From Methanomicrobiaceae archaeon (GTDB lineage: Archaea > Halobacteriota > Methanomicrobia > Methanomicrobiales > Methanomicrobiaceae), in contig JAFGNT010000002.1 of NCBI GenBank assembly GCA_016926855.1, forward strand, positions 31,546 through 95,545: 64,000 nucleotides of DNA, given 5' to 3'. Positions 18,875 through 27,102 of this stretch are shown in pieces; positions within the stretch are counted from its first letter, which is position 1; every line of letters starts with the position of its first letter. The position numbers and the translations under genes were made by a program. The notes beneath the pieces are model-generated. The model was not told where the DNA came from, searched no databases, and worked only from the letters and a program-made list of their open reading frames with translations.

Positions 18875-20100
18875 GGAACGGGATACACAAAGAGGGACGG
18901 ATCGGCGACGGCAGGATCCAGCCCCTGGAACCGGCTCACATAGGTGCGGTGCAGAGCCGGTGGATCAAGATCGACAAAGAGATCGGGATAGAACCACCGG
19001 GCAAGGTAGGCTTCGCCGATGATGTACTGGGGTCCGCCGAAGATGGCAGTGTGCAGGAGATACACCCTCCCCTGAGAAACGGCAGGGATGGCATTCCACC
19101 CGGGCCTGCCCGAAAGACCTGCCAGGGCGGGGCCGAACGCCGACGCGTTGATCATGGAATAGCCGCCGAAGGTGTAGTCCCCGGATCCTACCAGCTTGAC
19201 CACCACCTCCGGCTGCCGCGAGATGATGGCTTCGGGATCAACTACCGGGTACTCGGCTGCGCTGTCGGCAAAGATGTTGCTGCCGCCGGCCAGTTCGATC
19301 TTGTCGTGGTAGCCGGATCCCGGACCAGCGCTCTTGTAGTCTGTCCAGCTCTCGAAGTACACCGCCGGCCAGGATCCTGCAGCCGGAGAGGCGAGGCCCT
19401 CTGCAAGCGTGTCGAGGACCTCCGTGTAGAACTCCACGAGAGCGTCGCTCTCCTTCGTCCGATCAAAGATCCCGCCAAGGATGTTCACATCATCACGGTA
19501 GGTTTCCGGATGGTAGCAGTCGATTCGGAAGACGATGATATCGGGGTTTGCCGAGAAGATGCGCTGTTCGATCTCATCGCAACTCTGCGCACTTACCGTC
19601 GCGTACAGGAAGACCGCGTCCGGCCGGCCGGCAAGAATCTGCTCATAGTCGGGGGACCAGATCGATCCGACGGATGGGGTATTCTGGTATTCGGGGAAGA
19701 ATTCAGGCATCTGGGCGATGTACTTATCGACGGCGACCACACAGGACGAGGGTATTTTCAGTGATCGCATCGTTTCGAGAGTCTCGCTGTTCATCACCAC
19801 CACGCGATGGAGCGGCCGGGTGAGAGAACGCACTTCTCCTGCGGAATCGGTAACCTGTTTGGGCTTGCCTCCCCAGAGCGTATAGATGGTGGCGGCATCG
19901 ATAACGTCCTGCTCTGCCGGGGCATCGATGCACCCGTCCCCTGCGCTGCAGGCAAGGAAGCGGAGAATGCTCTCGGAAAGCTCCTCCCGCGTGAGCGTAT
20001 CATCGCCGTTCAGATCGCCGGGCATAGTCCCCGCACAGGCCGACTGGGCGACAATGCCGAAGAGAAGGATGAGCGCAGGCAGCCATCGCATCCCGTTCAT
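18871..20100 (-). CDS. BtuF/FecB-like substrate-binding protein with N-terminal EF-hand-like segment
   Basis: A 409-residue secreted binding protein. After a signal peptide (about residues 1-24) comes a dockerin- or EF-hand-like calcium loop (GDLNGDDTLTREEL, about 28-41) and a short helical stretch (to about 75), then a periplasmic-binding-protein-2-like domain (about 85-400) of the type used for cobalamin and ferric siderophores. The N-terminal calcium-loop module is unusual for this family and could serve attachment or assembly at the archaeal surface. It is the second gene of the operon, overlapping both neighbours by 4 nt. Confidence 0.87.
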   Translation of the reverse strand: MNGMRWLPALILLFGIVAQSACAGTMPGDLNGDDTLTREELSESILRFLACSAGDGCIDAPAEQDVIDAATIYTLWGGKPKQVTDSAGEVRSLTRPLHRVVVMNSETLETMRSLKIPSSCVVAVDKYIAQMPEFFPEYQNTPSVGSIWSPDYEQILAGRPDAVFLYATVSAQSCDEIEQRIFSANPDIIVFRIDCYHPETYRDDVNILGGIFDRTKESDALVEFYTEVLDTLAEGLASPAAGSWPAVYFESWTDYKSAGPGSGYHDKIELAGGSNIFADSAAEYPVVDPEAIISRQPEVVVKLVGSGDYTFGGYSMINASAFGPALAGLSGRPGWNAIPAVSQGRVYLLHTAIFGGPQYIIGEAYLARWFYPDLFVDLDPPALHRTYVSRFQGLDPAVADPSLFVYPVP

Positions 20101-20618
20101 GCACCCTCCTCCCGTCTGCGGTATCCGGCGTATGCAAGGGCGGCGAGGGTGCCTCCCGCCAGGATCGGGGAACTCCCCGCCTGTGTCGCTGCCGACATGA
20201 CGGAAGACGGCGTGGGGAGTACCTCCGCGCCGTCAGCCGGGGTGCCCTCGTCACCGGCCGCCGTCACGCTTCCCCTGCTCCCGTCCGAAAAATTCACCCA
20301 GGTGCCGGCAGGCTCGCCTGATATGGTGCTTGTAAAGCTATACGATACATCCTGCTCTTCCAGTATTGCCATGTGCAGATACGTACCCTCCGCCCGCCAT
20401 TGCGACGGCGGCAGCGAGCAGGAGGTAACCACCGCACCGTCCGGGATGATCTCCGTGATTCCCAGGAAGCTCCCTGCCGAAACGACGAGGGTGACGGTTG
20501 TGATGCCGTCCTTTCCCTGATCCGCTGTACGGATGACACCTGCTGCGGCTGCCGGGATAACGAGGATCACAAGAAAGATGACTGCCAGAATTAGTCTCCG
20601 TTGCATATGCTGTATCAT
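20097..20618 (-). CDS. Secreted, C-terminally anchored protein heading the btu-like/cobN operon
   Basis: A 173-residue protein with an N-terminal signal peptide (RRLILAVIFLVILVIPAAAA), a soluble domain (about 30-125) ending in a WVNFSDG motif, a low-complexity linker, and a C-terminal hydrophobic segment followed by RRREE, which fits a surface-anchoring tail. It is the first gene of the operon and overlaps the binding-protein gene by 4 nt. It may hold or present the binding protein or capture ligand at the surface; this rests only on position and topology. Start is ATG 20618 or the second ATG at 20606. A perfect palindrome lies just upstream. Confidence 0.75.
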   Translation of the reverse strand: MIQHMQRRLILAVIFLVILVIPAAAAGVIRTADQGKDGITTVTLVVSAGSFLGITEIIPDGAVVTSCSLPPSQWRAEGTYLHMAILEEQDVSYSFTSTISGEPAGTWVNFSDGSRGSVTAAGDEGTPADGAEVLPTPSSVMSAATQAGSSPILAGGTLAALAYAGYRRREEGA

Positions 20619-20986
20619 GTAATTGTAAGAACTATTGTAATAATAGTTTTACTAAATCATTATAAAATTAAATTAGTGTGAAATAATAAGATATTTTTAT
20701 CTTGTCAGTATATGGGAAGGGATTTCTCTTTTCGGACATGCAGTATATACTAAGACGTACCGTCCTGATGCTGACCACCCTGCTCAGGCCTGCCGCGGGC
20801 GGCACCGGTCGTGAAGCCGCTCGTCGTCTTTTCGGAGCGTGCGGGTCTGACCACTTTCCATGTCTTAAAGACGTGGCCCCATTGAAACAGAGTGCGGCAC
20901 ACCCCCCGCGGCCCTCCAATACCCCCCTCCCCCGGCAGTATCCTTAAATACCGCAACCCCGTCCTTCTGTTCAGGATTCACCCGCC
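20619..20986. other. Divergent promoter region
   Basis: Lies between the start of the cobN operon (minus) and the UV endonuclease gene (plus). It holds the 20630-20648 palindrome, a TATA-like TTTTATAAT on the minus strand near 20660-20668, and an AT-rich block to 20700. From 20750 to 20960 the DNA is GC-rich with open frames on both strands, none convincing. A TTAAATAC box near 20943-20951 could promote the gene at 20987. Confidence 0.5.
20630..20648. promoter_or_regulatory. Perfect 19-nt palindrome at the cobN-operon promoter
   Basis: Arms AACTATT and AATAGTT (7 nt each) flank GTAAT. It sits 12 nt upstream of the first gene of the operon and downstream of a TATA-like box, the expected place for a repressor to block initiation. 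The regulator is unknown; a metal- or cobalamin-responsive protein is a reasonable guess. Confidence 0.55.
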
Positions 20987-21901
20987 ATGCGCATCGGATA
21001 CCCCTGCATCAACCGGAGCATCGGCTGCTCGGCCTCCCGGACCTTCCGGCTTGCGTCGTATTCCGAGGCCCGGCTGTGTGAGGCCGTCAACCAGAACATT
21101 GACTGCCTTACCCGGATCCTCGCGTACAATATCAGGGAGGGCCTCCTGTTCTTCCGGATCTCCTCGGACATGATTCCCTTCGCGTCGCACCCGCTCTGCG
21201 CCGCCGACTGGCAGGGGACGTTTCGCGGCCGGTTGTCCGCACTCGGCACCTTCATCAGAAACTACCGGATCCGCATCTCCATGCACCCGGATCAGTTTAT
21301 TTTACTGAATGCACGGGACGAGGACGTGTATAATAGGAGCGTTGCGGAGCTGGCCTATCACGCCGAGCTGCTCGACCTGATGGGCCTCTCCGCCACCGCG
21401 AAGATCCAGCTGCATGTCGGTGGGATCTACGGGGACCGGGAGGAGAGCATCAAGAGGTTTCTGGAGCGGTACGGCCGCCTTGACGAGACAATTGTCCGGC
21501 GCCTCGTCATCGAAAACGACGACAGCCGGTATCCGCTCGCCGACTGCCTGAGGATTTCGCGGGAGTGCGGCGTCCCGGTGCTCTTCGATTCTTTTCATCA
21601 TGCGGTCTTTTCCTCGGGCGAGGGGCTCCACGACTCCGCTCTGAGTGCCGCAGATACCTGGTCATCTGGCGACGGCCTGCCGATGGTCGACTACAGCTCG
21701 CAGTACCCTTCCGGACGGCCGGGAAAGCATGCGGAGCATCTCGATCCGGACGATTTCGCCCGGTTTCTCGCGGAGACCGCACCGCTTGACTTCGACTGCA
21801 TGCTGGAGATCAAGGACAAGGAAAGTGCCGCCCGTTCCGCTCTCGGCATCGCTACGGGGGACCCCCGCCTCGTCACGGGTCTGAAGGGGCAGCGGGAGTG
21901 A
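20987..21901 (+). CDS. uvsE: UV DNA damage endonuclease (UvsE/UVDE family)
   Basis: A 304-residue TIM-barrel nuclease of the UVDE family, which nicks DNA 5' of UV photoproducts and starts an alternative excision repair. Family segments are clear: MRIGYPCIN at the N-terminus, LFFRISSDMIPFASH, RISMHPDQFILLN, QLHVGGIYGD, IENDDS and LFDSFHH; the His, Asp and Glu residues in these segments bind the catalytic metals. Length is normal. The gene is single, with an AT-rich promoter upstream and a PrsW-like gene 120 nt downstream. Confidence 0.93.
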   Translation: MRIGYPCINRSIGCSASRTFRLASYSEARLCEAVNQNIDCLTRILAYNIREGLLFFRISSDMIPFASHPLCAADWQGTFRGRLSALGTFIRNYRIRISMHPDQFILLNARDEDVYNRSVAELAYHAELLDLMGLSATAKIQLHVGGIYGDREESIKRFLERYGRLDETIVRRLVIENDDSRYPLADCLRISRECGVPVLFDSFHHAVFSSGEGLHDSALSAADTWSSGDGLPMVDYSSQYPSGRPGKHAEHLDPDDFARFLAETAPLDFDCMLEIKDKESAARSALGIATGDPRLVTGLKGQRE

Positions 21902-22021
21902 GACCGCCCGTATCAGGGAAAACCTGCATCCGGTTTCCTGCGTCTTCCGTATATCTTTAATGTACCGCACAGCGAACGGGTGATTACCGGCCGTGTACCG
22001 GGATGCACGGGGTGAAGGACT

Positions 22022-22720
22022 ATGTTCGAACTCACTGCCGTCATCGTGCTCGCGGTCGCCCCGGGCCTCTTCTGGCTCTGGTACTTTTACCAGAAAGACC
22101 GGTGCAAGCCCGAACCGCTGCCGGTCATTATCACGATGTTCGTCCTCGGAATTCTCGTCACGTTTCCCGTCGCGTTTCTCGAGGAGATTGCCGGAAACTT
22201 CTTCCCGGAACTGGTCCTCTACGTCGTCGCCGGCCCGGTTATCGAGGAGGTAGGCAAATTTGCCGTGGTCCGCCATTCTATCTACCGGTCTCCGGTCTTT
22301 GACGAGCCGGTGGACGGCATTATCTACGCTGTTTCGGTGGGGCTCGGGTTTGCCACACTGGAAAATGTCCTGTATGTCGGCACGTCCTTTATGACATCGC
22401 TGCCGCTCGCCATCGAAACCGGTGTCGTCCGTGCCCTCCTCTCCGTGCCCGGGCATGCCATCTTTGCCGTGATGTGGGGGTACGCCCTCGGGCAGGCGAA
22501 ATATCTGCCCCCCGGGAAGGGATCCAGAGTGGTCTTCGGAGGGCTCGTGCTTGCCATCGTGTTCCACGGGCTGTTTAACTTTCTGCTGTTCGACGCCATC
22601 GGGTTCGCCGTCCTGGTCCTGGTCTTGGTTCCGGTGATGTGGCTTGCCGTGGGGCGGCGGATCGAGCTGGCGCTCGGGGTATGCCACGACGGGCTCAACG
22701 GTCCGGGACAGCTGCGGTGA
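22022..22720 (+). CDS. PrsW-like intramembrane metalloprotease
   Basis: A 232-residue membrane protein with seven or eight predicted helices. The family's EExxK-type motif (GPVIEEVGKFAVV, about residue 75), a conserved GHAIFAVMWGYALG segment and a VFHGLFNF segment mark the PrsW group, putative glutamic/metallo intramembrane proteases; in Bacillus PrsW cleaves an anti-sigma factor. Archaeal substrates are unknown. The gene has its own leader and no obvious operon partner. Confidence 0.85.
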   Translation: MFELTAVIVLAVAPGLFWLWYFYQKDRCKPEPLPVIITMFVLGILVTFPVAFLEEIAGNFFPELVLYVVAGPVIEEVGKFAVVRHSIYRSPVFDEPVDGIIYAVSVGLGFATLENVLYVGTSFMTSLPLAIETGVVRALLSVPGHAIFAVMWGYALGQAKYLPPGKGSRVVFGGLVLAIVFHGLFNFLLFDAIGFAVLVLVLVPVMWLAVGRRIELALGVCHDGLNGPGQLR

Positions 22721-22860
22721 TCATCGGCCGAACCCATGCCGGCCGGGTGGGTATGGCGACAAAGGAAACGGCCCCGGGAGACGGGTTGATTGCCGGAAAC
22801 CGGCAGCCTGACGGTCCTGTGCGGTCCATTTCTTATATCAGCGGCCCTCATAGATCTGTG

Positions 22861-23403
22861 ATGAGCATGAGCTTCAGAGTACGTGTAATGGTACTGGTAC
22901 TAGCGGCGGTCGTCGTCCTTGCAATCACGGCAGGGTGCACCGGGACGTCTCCGGAGGCAGGAACACCACCCGCCCCGGTCGCACAGCCCGGCGATACGGC
23001 CGCGGTGCATTATGTCGGTACCCTTGACGACGGCATGGAATTCGACAACTCGACTGCCCGCGGCGAACCGCTCGAATTTGTGCTGGGCAGCGGGCAGATG
23101 ATCCCGGGCTTCGATCAGGCGGTCACCGGGATGGCGGTCGGGGAGACGAAAACCGTCCTGATTCCCGCGGATGAGGCATACGGGCAGCACCGCGACGACC
23201 TGATCCTCGAGCTCCAGAGATCCGGGTTTCCCGAAGATTATGAACTGCAGATCGGGCAGCAGATCCCCCTCGGGACGTCGAGCGGCGCAGTTGTGCCCGG
23301 CATCATCATCGCCCTCAACGATACCATCGTGACGGTTGATGCAAACCACCGGCTTGCCGGAAAAGACCTGACGTTCGTGATCACGCTTGTGTCGATCACC
23401 TGA
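22861..23403 (+). CDS. FKBP-type peptidyl-prolyl isomerase lipoprotein
   Basis: A 180-residue exported FKBP. The start at ATG 22861 gives an N-terminal hydrophobic segment ending in the lipobox-like LAITAGC, a short linker, then the FKBP domain (DTAAVHYVGTLDDGMEFDNS, FVLGSGQMIPGFDQAV, VGETKTVLIPADEAYG). This is the slow-turnover SlyD-like archaeal type with an inserted segment after AYG. It would fold proteins outside the membrane. The DNA before ATG has a TTCTTATATC box about 27 nt upstream, fitting a leaderless transcript. A terminator follows. Confidence 0.9.
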   Translation: MSMSFRVRVMVLVLAAVVVLAITAGCTGTSPEAGTPPAPVAQPGDTAAVHYVGTLDDGMEFDNSTARGEPLEFVLGSGQMIPGFDQAVTGMAVGETKTVLIPADEAYGQHRDDLILELQRSGFPEDYELQIGQQIPLGTSSGAVVPGIIIALNDTIVTVDANHRLAGKDLTFVITLVSIT

Positions 23404-23408
23404 AACCC

Positions 23409-23433
23409 GGGCAGAAATTTGCCCCCTTTTTTT
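23409..23433 (+). terminator. Hairpin with T tract after the FKBP gene
   Basis: GGGCA and TGCCC arms close a GAAATT loop, followed by CC and seven T. It stands 6 nt after the FKBP stop. Confidence 0.6.
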
Positions 23434-23755
23434 AATCCACGGAAAGTTACGTGCCCCCTTCCCGGTATCACTGGTACAAGGGAAATATTGAAACCACAGC
23501 TCTGCCTATGTCTGATTCGAAAGTCGGTATTCAGTCATTTTCAGTGCACCCCTCTCTCGCATCGGTTTCCGCAGACGACACTGCCCGGACTCGTCCCGAT
23601 AACGGACAATCGTGATCCGGGCGGAGGAGTTTTCGGGGCCGCATCTCACCGGATTCAGTCTCTTTCCCGGATATCCGCGGCTTTCACACGAACGACAGGG
23701 CAGGCCACACTCGCCGGAGAGCCTGTACAGGGTCTTTTGAAGGAGGAGAATTCCT
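23434..23755. other. Leader of the three-gene LuxE-like operon
   Basis: About 320 nt without a convincing gene. Short open frames exist but none has a ribosome binding site or family resemblance. The last 15 nt carry the strong AAGGAGG site of the next gene. No clear TATA box was identified. Confidence 0.35.
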
Positions 23756-24850
23756 ATGGGTGGAGATACCGGAAAAAAAATCGGGCGGGGAATCGGCGCC
23801 GTACTGAGCGGCGGCCTGAGTGAACTGGTGATTGGAGGAATGAACGCGTCGGATGCCATCGGCTCCATCGGGGATGCGACCGAACAGCTGGGAGCGGCCA
23901 TCGGGGTGATCGCCGCCACTGCTGCAAAGGTCGGCGATGAGCTCTCGCGTCTCCTCGTCGACGTGGACGACGGCCTTATCCGGGACCGCGAGACCGGAAA
24001 ACCGGGTGAGCTGACCCGGGCAATCACGACGCTTGATGAGACCGTCGAGGACATCGATGACCTGTTCTCCATCGAACGCCTCACGCCGCGGAACGAACAG
24101 ACACTCTGGCCGTCGGAGAAGGAGCGGCTCGATGCTCTCCGGGCACAACGGACAGCGACCGCCCAGGCGGAGGTGACGCACCGGCAGACACGCGATTCGC
24201 TTGCGGCAACGCTGAAATCCAAAACCCTTCCGGCGTTTCCTCCCGCGTCATGGGGGTGGATCTCGCCGGGAGTCAATTATAGCCCGATGTTTGAAGCCGC
24301 GATCGATCAGATGAGCTTCAATACGGTGAAGGAAGTCGATGTCGCCGAGAATTACTTTGCGATCTGCGGGTACTCCGATATGGCGGGCATCAGGGCTCTC
24401 TGCCGCAATCTCCGGACGGCAATCGTGCAGCTGCGGTGGCACTGGGACACCATCCGTGACATCGATGCGGAGATCCGGAGTATCCTGTATCGTGAACCCG
24501 GCCTCGTGCCGGCAACCCTCAATAACGTCAACGAGACGATTGAGAGGTTCAACACGCTTGAACAGCCGCGAATCGAAGAAATTCTCGACGCAGTCGACGA
24601 CAATCTCGACGAATCACGGGAAATCCTCATACAGGTCAAAAAACTGTTCGTGGTGAAAAAGAAAAAACCGGTCGTCGTCGCCACCCTGCCGGACGTGGAG
24701 CGCACCAAACTCGAGTGGCTGGAGAAGAGGGCTGAGGTGCTGGAATCGGCATTCAGGAAAGAATATGACTTCTCTCTCAATCTTGAGACGGCGATTGCCG
24801 ATTTCAGGCCGTCGTCGGTTCTCGTGGGGGGTGATGTGCATGGCGCCTGA
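23756..24850 (+). CDS. Coiled-coil protein, first gene of a LuxE-like operon
   Basis: A 364-residue protein of unknown family. The N-terminus (about residues 1-60) is glycine-rich and amphipathic (KKIGRGIGAVLSGGLSELVIGG), possibly membrane-interacting; the rest is mostly helical and charged, with coiled-coil character. Residues about 250-300 (EPGLVPATLNNVNETIERF, then QPRIEEILDAV and NLDESREILIQVKKLF) match a segment of the next protein almost position by position, so the two are paralogues in part. A strong AAGGAGG precedes the ATG. Its end overlaps the next gene. No function is known. Confidence 0.7.
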   Translation: MGGDTGKKIGRGIGAVLSGGLSELVIGGMNASDAIGSIGDATEQLGAAIGVIAATAAKVGDELSRLLVDVDDGLIRDRETGKPGELTRAITTLDETVEDIDDLFSIERLTPRNEQTLWPSEKERLDALRAQRTATAQAEVTHRQTRDSLAATLKSKTLPAFPPASWGWISPGVNYSPMFEAAIDQMSFNTVKEVDVAENYFAICGYSDMAGIRALCRNLRTAIVQLRWHWDTIRDIDAEIRSILYREPGLVPATLNNVNETIERFNTLEQPRIEEILDAVDDNLDESREILIQVKKLFVVKKKKPVVVATLPDVERTKLEWLEKRAEVLESAFRKEYDFSLNLETAIADFRPSSVLVGGDVHGA

Positions 24851-25445
24851 CGGACGGATTCCGGCACCCACGGGTTCCGACGACACGACGAAATATCTCC
24901 GGTATCTTAACCGCGGTTTATCCCTCCCCTATGCGGAGGTCGCCGTGAAGGAAGACCTGCTGCGGGACGACCTCGTTATGGCATCAGTCCAGCCGGTGGG
25001 AATGCGGGCGTTTTCAGACCTTTCCGTTGCAGGAAGTTCGTATTTTGCCGCCCAGAACAAGTCCGGGATTCATGCGGCGAAGATACAGATGAATATCCGG
25101 AACCTGGACAAGGCCCACCTCGCGGCAGATAAAATCCGGTATGTCGAGGAAGACGAGCCGGGTGTGATTCCGCGGACGCTGGATATCGTTGAGGACACAC
25201 TCGGGCGGTTCCACACCGAATGCCAGCCCCGAATTGAGGCGATTCTCGACTCGGTTCACGGAAACCTGACCGGTTCGGAGGAGGCGATCGGGAAACTGAA
25301 CAGTATATTCGGGGCTGTCACGGACTTTGCGGGCGACCACAGCCTTCTCGTGAAGATAGGACTCGGGGTGGCGGCATGCGGATTCGTCGCAACGCTCGTG
25401 CTCATCCCCTTAGTCCTTCTCAGGATCCTCCTGATCGGTGTGTGA
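24840..25445 (+). CDS. Coiled-coil membrane-anchored protein, second gene of a LuxE-like operon
   Basis: A 201-residue protein with a C-terminal membrane helix (about 175-198, ending LVLLRILLIGV). The central part (EPGVIPRTLDIVEDTLGRF, then QPRIEAILDSV and NLTGSEEAIGKLNSIF) repeats the motif seen in the preceding protein. The start is ATG 24840 or ATG 24834; both overlap the end of the previous gene. The next gene starts 2 nt after its stop. A membrane-bound partner of the first protein is a reasonable inference; no known family was recognised. Confidence 0.7.
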   Translation: MAPDGRIPAPTGSDDTTKYLRYLNRGLSLPYAEVAVKEDLLRDDLVMASVQPVGMRAFSDLSVAGSSYFAAQNKSGIHAAKIQMNIRNLDKAHLAADKIRYVEEDEPGVIPRTLDIVEDTLGRFHTECQPRIEAILDSVHGNLTGSEEAIGKLNSIFGAVTDFAGDHSLLVKIGLGVAACGFVATLVLIPLVLLRILLIGV

Positions 25446-25447
25446 CG

Positions 25448-26686
25448 ATGGAAACGGCGGCAATCGCGGCGGAGATGGCACCGGCCGACTCTGAGGACGC
25501 ACTGATTACTGCCGTCACCCGGCAGTTCGGCTGGTGCCGGCCGTACCGGGAGGTATGCAGGTCGAAGGGCCTGGTGCTGACCGATCTCGTCGATAGGATC
25601 CGCTCGGGCGACTCCGCGATGCTGCCCTCCCTCCCGACAGGCTTATTCAAGCGTATGGGTGGGCGGTTCCGTGAGACGGCCCACCCGTGGCTGTCCGGCC
25701 GGTGGCTTGTATCGAGTTCGACAAGCGGAAACCCGAGTTTCCGGCTCTCCACCCAACGTGATATCAGCCACATCAATCAGGCATTTTTAAGCGCGTACGA
25801 AAAAATCCCCGACCATGATGTCCTTTTTTTCATGACGCCGACGCTCTCGTCGCTGGAAAAATTCTCGACGACTATTCATGTCGACGGCCGGGAGGCAATC
25901 ATGTTTGCCATCCTGCCGATTTACGCAGGCCTCCAGAGATGCGCAAACACCTTCTACCTGTACCATCCTGATCCGGACGGGGCATGCGGAACCCCCGCCC
26001 TCCTCCCGGGATTTCACCGGGATGAGGCTCTGGTCACACGGGTGCTTGATGATGCGGAGGAGAGCGGAGCGGTGGTGGTGCTTGCCTATTCGGCTCTCTT
26101 TCTCCGGACCGTTCTGGATGCCTGCCGGGAGCGGTGTTTCGATTTCGGCGACAAAATCACCATCGCCACGGGAGGGGGCGGATGGTCGGGGAAAAAATCG
26201 GTATCCCGTGCCGATCCGATAGACAAGGCCCTGTTCTGCGAAGCACTCACGGAAGTGTTCGGCATCCGAAATCCCGAACGCCAGATCCTTGATATCTACA
26301 GCTCGGCAGAAACGGGGACTGCACACTCGGGATACTACGACGGAAACCTTGGCGATTACGCATTTGACGTCAATCCCGATGTTAAACTCTATGCCATCTC
26401 TTCCGAAACCGGAGAACCGGTCGGAAAGGGTGAAACGGGAATTCCCCGGACCATATCGCCTTACGGAACGGAAGGGGCCGCCGCTGCCGTGATCGACCAG
26501 GAGGATGACTGCATGACCGTTCTCTCGACAAACAGGGACGGCTCGGTTCGGCAGTTTTCCGCGATATCGCGGGTTCCGGGTGCCGGCGTTCCCGGCCTGA
26601 ATGTCTGGATGGAAACCGACTGGGACGGGTGTCCGCTCGATCTGCTGGAGATGGTCACCCGCCACGCCCTCTCGTACTTCGACTGA
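25448..26686 (+). CDS. LuxE/PaaK-like adenylate-forming enzyme
   Basis: A 412-residue enzyme of the acyl-protein synthetase (LuxE)/PaaK-like branch of the adenylate-forming superfamily. Visible motifs are a phosphate-loop-like SSTSGNPSF (about residue 90), TGGGGWSGKK (about 240) and the YSSAETG adenine/carboxylate motif (about 285). Such enzymes activate a carboxylic acid with ATP and pass it to a thiol or protein. The start is ATG 25448, 2 nt after the upstream stop, since the open frame upstream is shadow of the previous gene. Tight coupling with two coiled-coil proteins suggests it modifies or works with them. Substrate unknown. Confidence 0.72.
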   Translation: METAAIAAEMAPADSEDALITAVTRQFGWCRPYREVCRSKGLVLTDLVDRIRSGDSAMLPSLPTGLFKRMGGRFRETAHPWLSGRWLVSSSTSGNPSFRLSTQRDISHINQAFLSAYEKIPDHDVLFFMTPTLSSLEKFSTTIHVDGREAIMFAILPIYAGLQRCANTFYLYHPDPDGACGTPALLPGFHRDEALVTRVLDDAEESGAVVVLAYSALFLRTVLDACRERCFDFGDKITIATGGGGWSGKKSVSRADPIDKALFCEALTEVFGIRNPERQILDIYSSAETGTAHSGYYDGNLGDYAFDVNPDVKLYAISSETGEPVGKGETGIPRTISPYGTEGAAAAVIDQEDDCMTVLSTNRDGSVRQFSAISRVPGAGVPGLNVWMETDWDGCPLDLLEMVTRHALSYFD

Positions 26687-26777
26687 TTCCGATGCGGGAA
26701 AAAAGCTGCAGGGAAAACGGTGTCTCCCTCTGCTTCGGAAAAGGGGTTTCGGGGTACCGGAGGGATTCTCCTTTTCT

Positions 26778-26817
26778 GGTATCTCACTATACCCTCTCTC
26801 CGGTATCTAGAAATACC
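26778..26817. repeat. Two tandem 24-nt units each with GGTAT...ATACC palindrome
   Basis: 26778-26793 and 26802-26817 each read GGTAT, six variable bases, ATACC, and are followed by CTCTCTCC and CTGTCTCC. They end 24 nt before the DUF4405-like gene and look like paired operator sites or small hairpins. A similar GGTAT-T-ATACC palindrome lies before the helix-turn-helix gene at 28775. Confidence 0.5.
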
Positions 26818-26840
26818 CTGTCTCCGATTCCCTGTCAGGT

Positions 26841-27098
26841 ATGGCCATGCAGGTGAAAACCATCAAATTCTGGATCGATATCGGGCTGGTCGTGACATTT
26901 GTGCTCTCGTTCGGAACCGGCATTATCAAATGGCCGGGATTTTTCGCGATGACCGGGCTCTCCCGTGTGGTGCTTCCGATGAACCAGATTACCCTGATCC
27001 ATGACCGGAGCGGCCTCATTTTCGGGATACTCGTGATTGTCCATCTGGTGCTGAACGGAAAATGGCTGGTGTCGACCGGGAAGAAACTCTTCCGGTAG
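26841..27098 (+). CDS. DUF4405-like small membrane protein
   Basis: An 85-residue protein with two predicted helices and an intervening H-x-R/H pattern (ITLIHDRSGLIFG, then IVHLVLNG) typical of DUF4405 proteins, which resemble cytochrome b-like subunits whose histidines could bind haem. Start is ATG 26841 or 26847. The tandem GGTAT palindromes lie just upstream and may regulate it. The next gene begins 4 nt after its stop, so co-transcription is likely although no functional link is obvious. Confidence 0.75.
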   Translation: MAMQVKTIKFWIDIGLVVTFVLSFGTGIIKWPGFFAMTGLSRVVLPMNQITLIHDRSGLIFGILVIVHLVLNGKWLVSTGKKLFR

Positions 27099-27102
27099 CG
27101 CG

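Noticed and set aside
20770..20860. Minus-strand SGFTTGAA, like the start of the CbiD motif GFTTGxCA
   Set aside because: Only seven residues match, the frame has no cbiD continuation, and the surrounding frame is GC-rich shadow; judged a coincidence.
22022..22690. Long minus-strand frame opposite the PrsW gene
   Set aside because: Charged low-complexity translation typical of antisense shadow; the plus-strand protein has clear family motifs.
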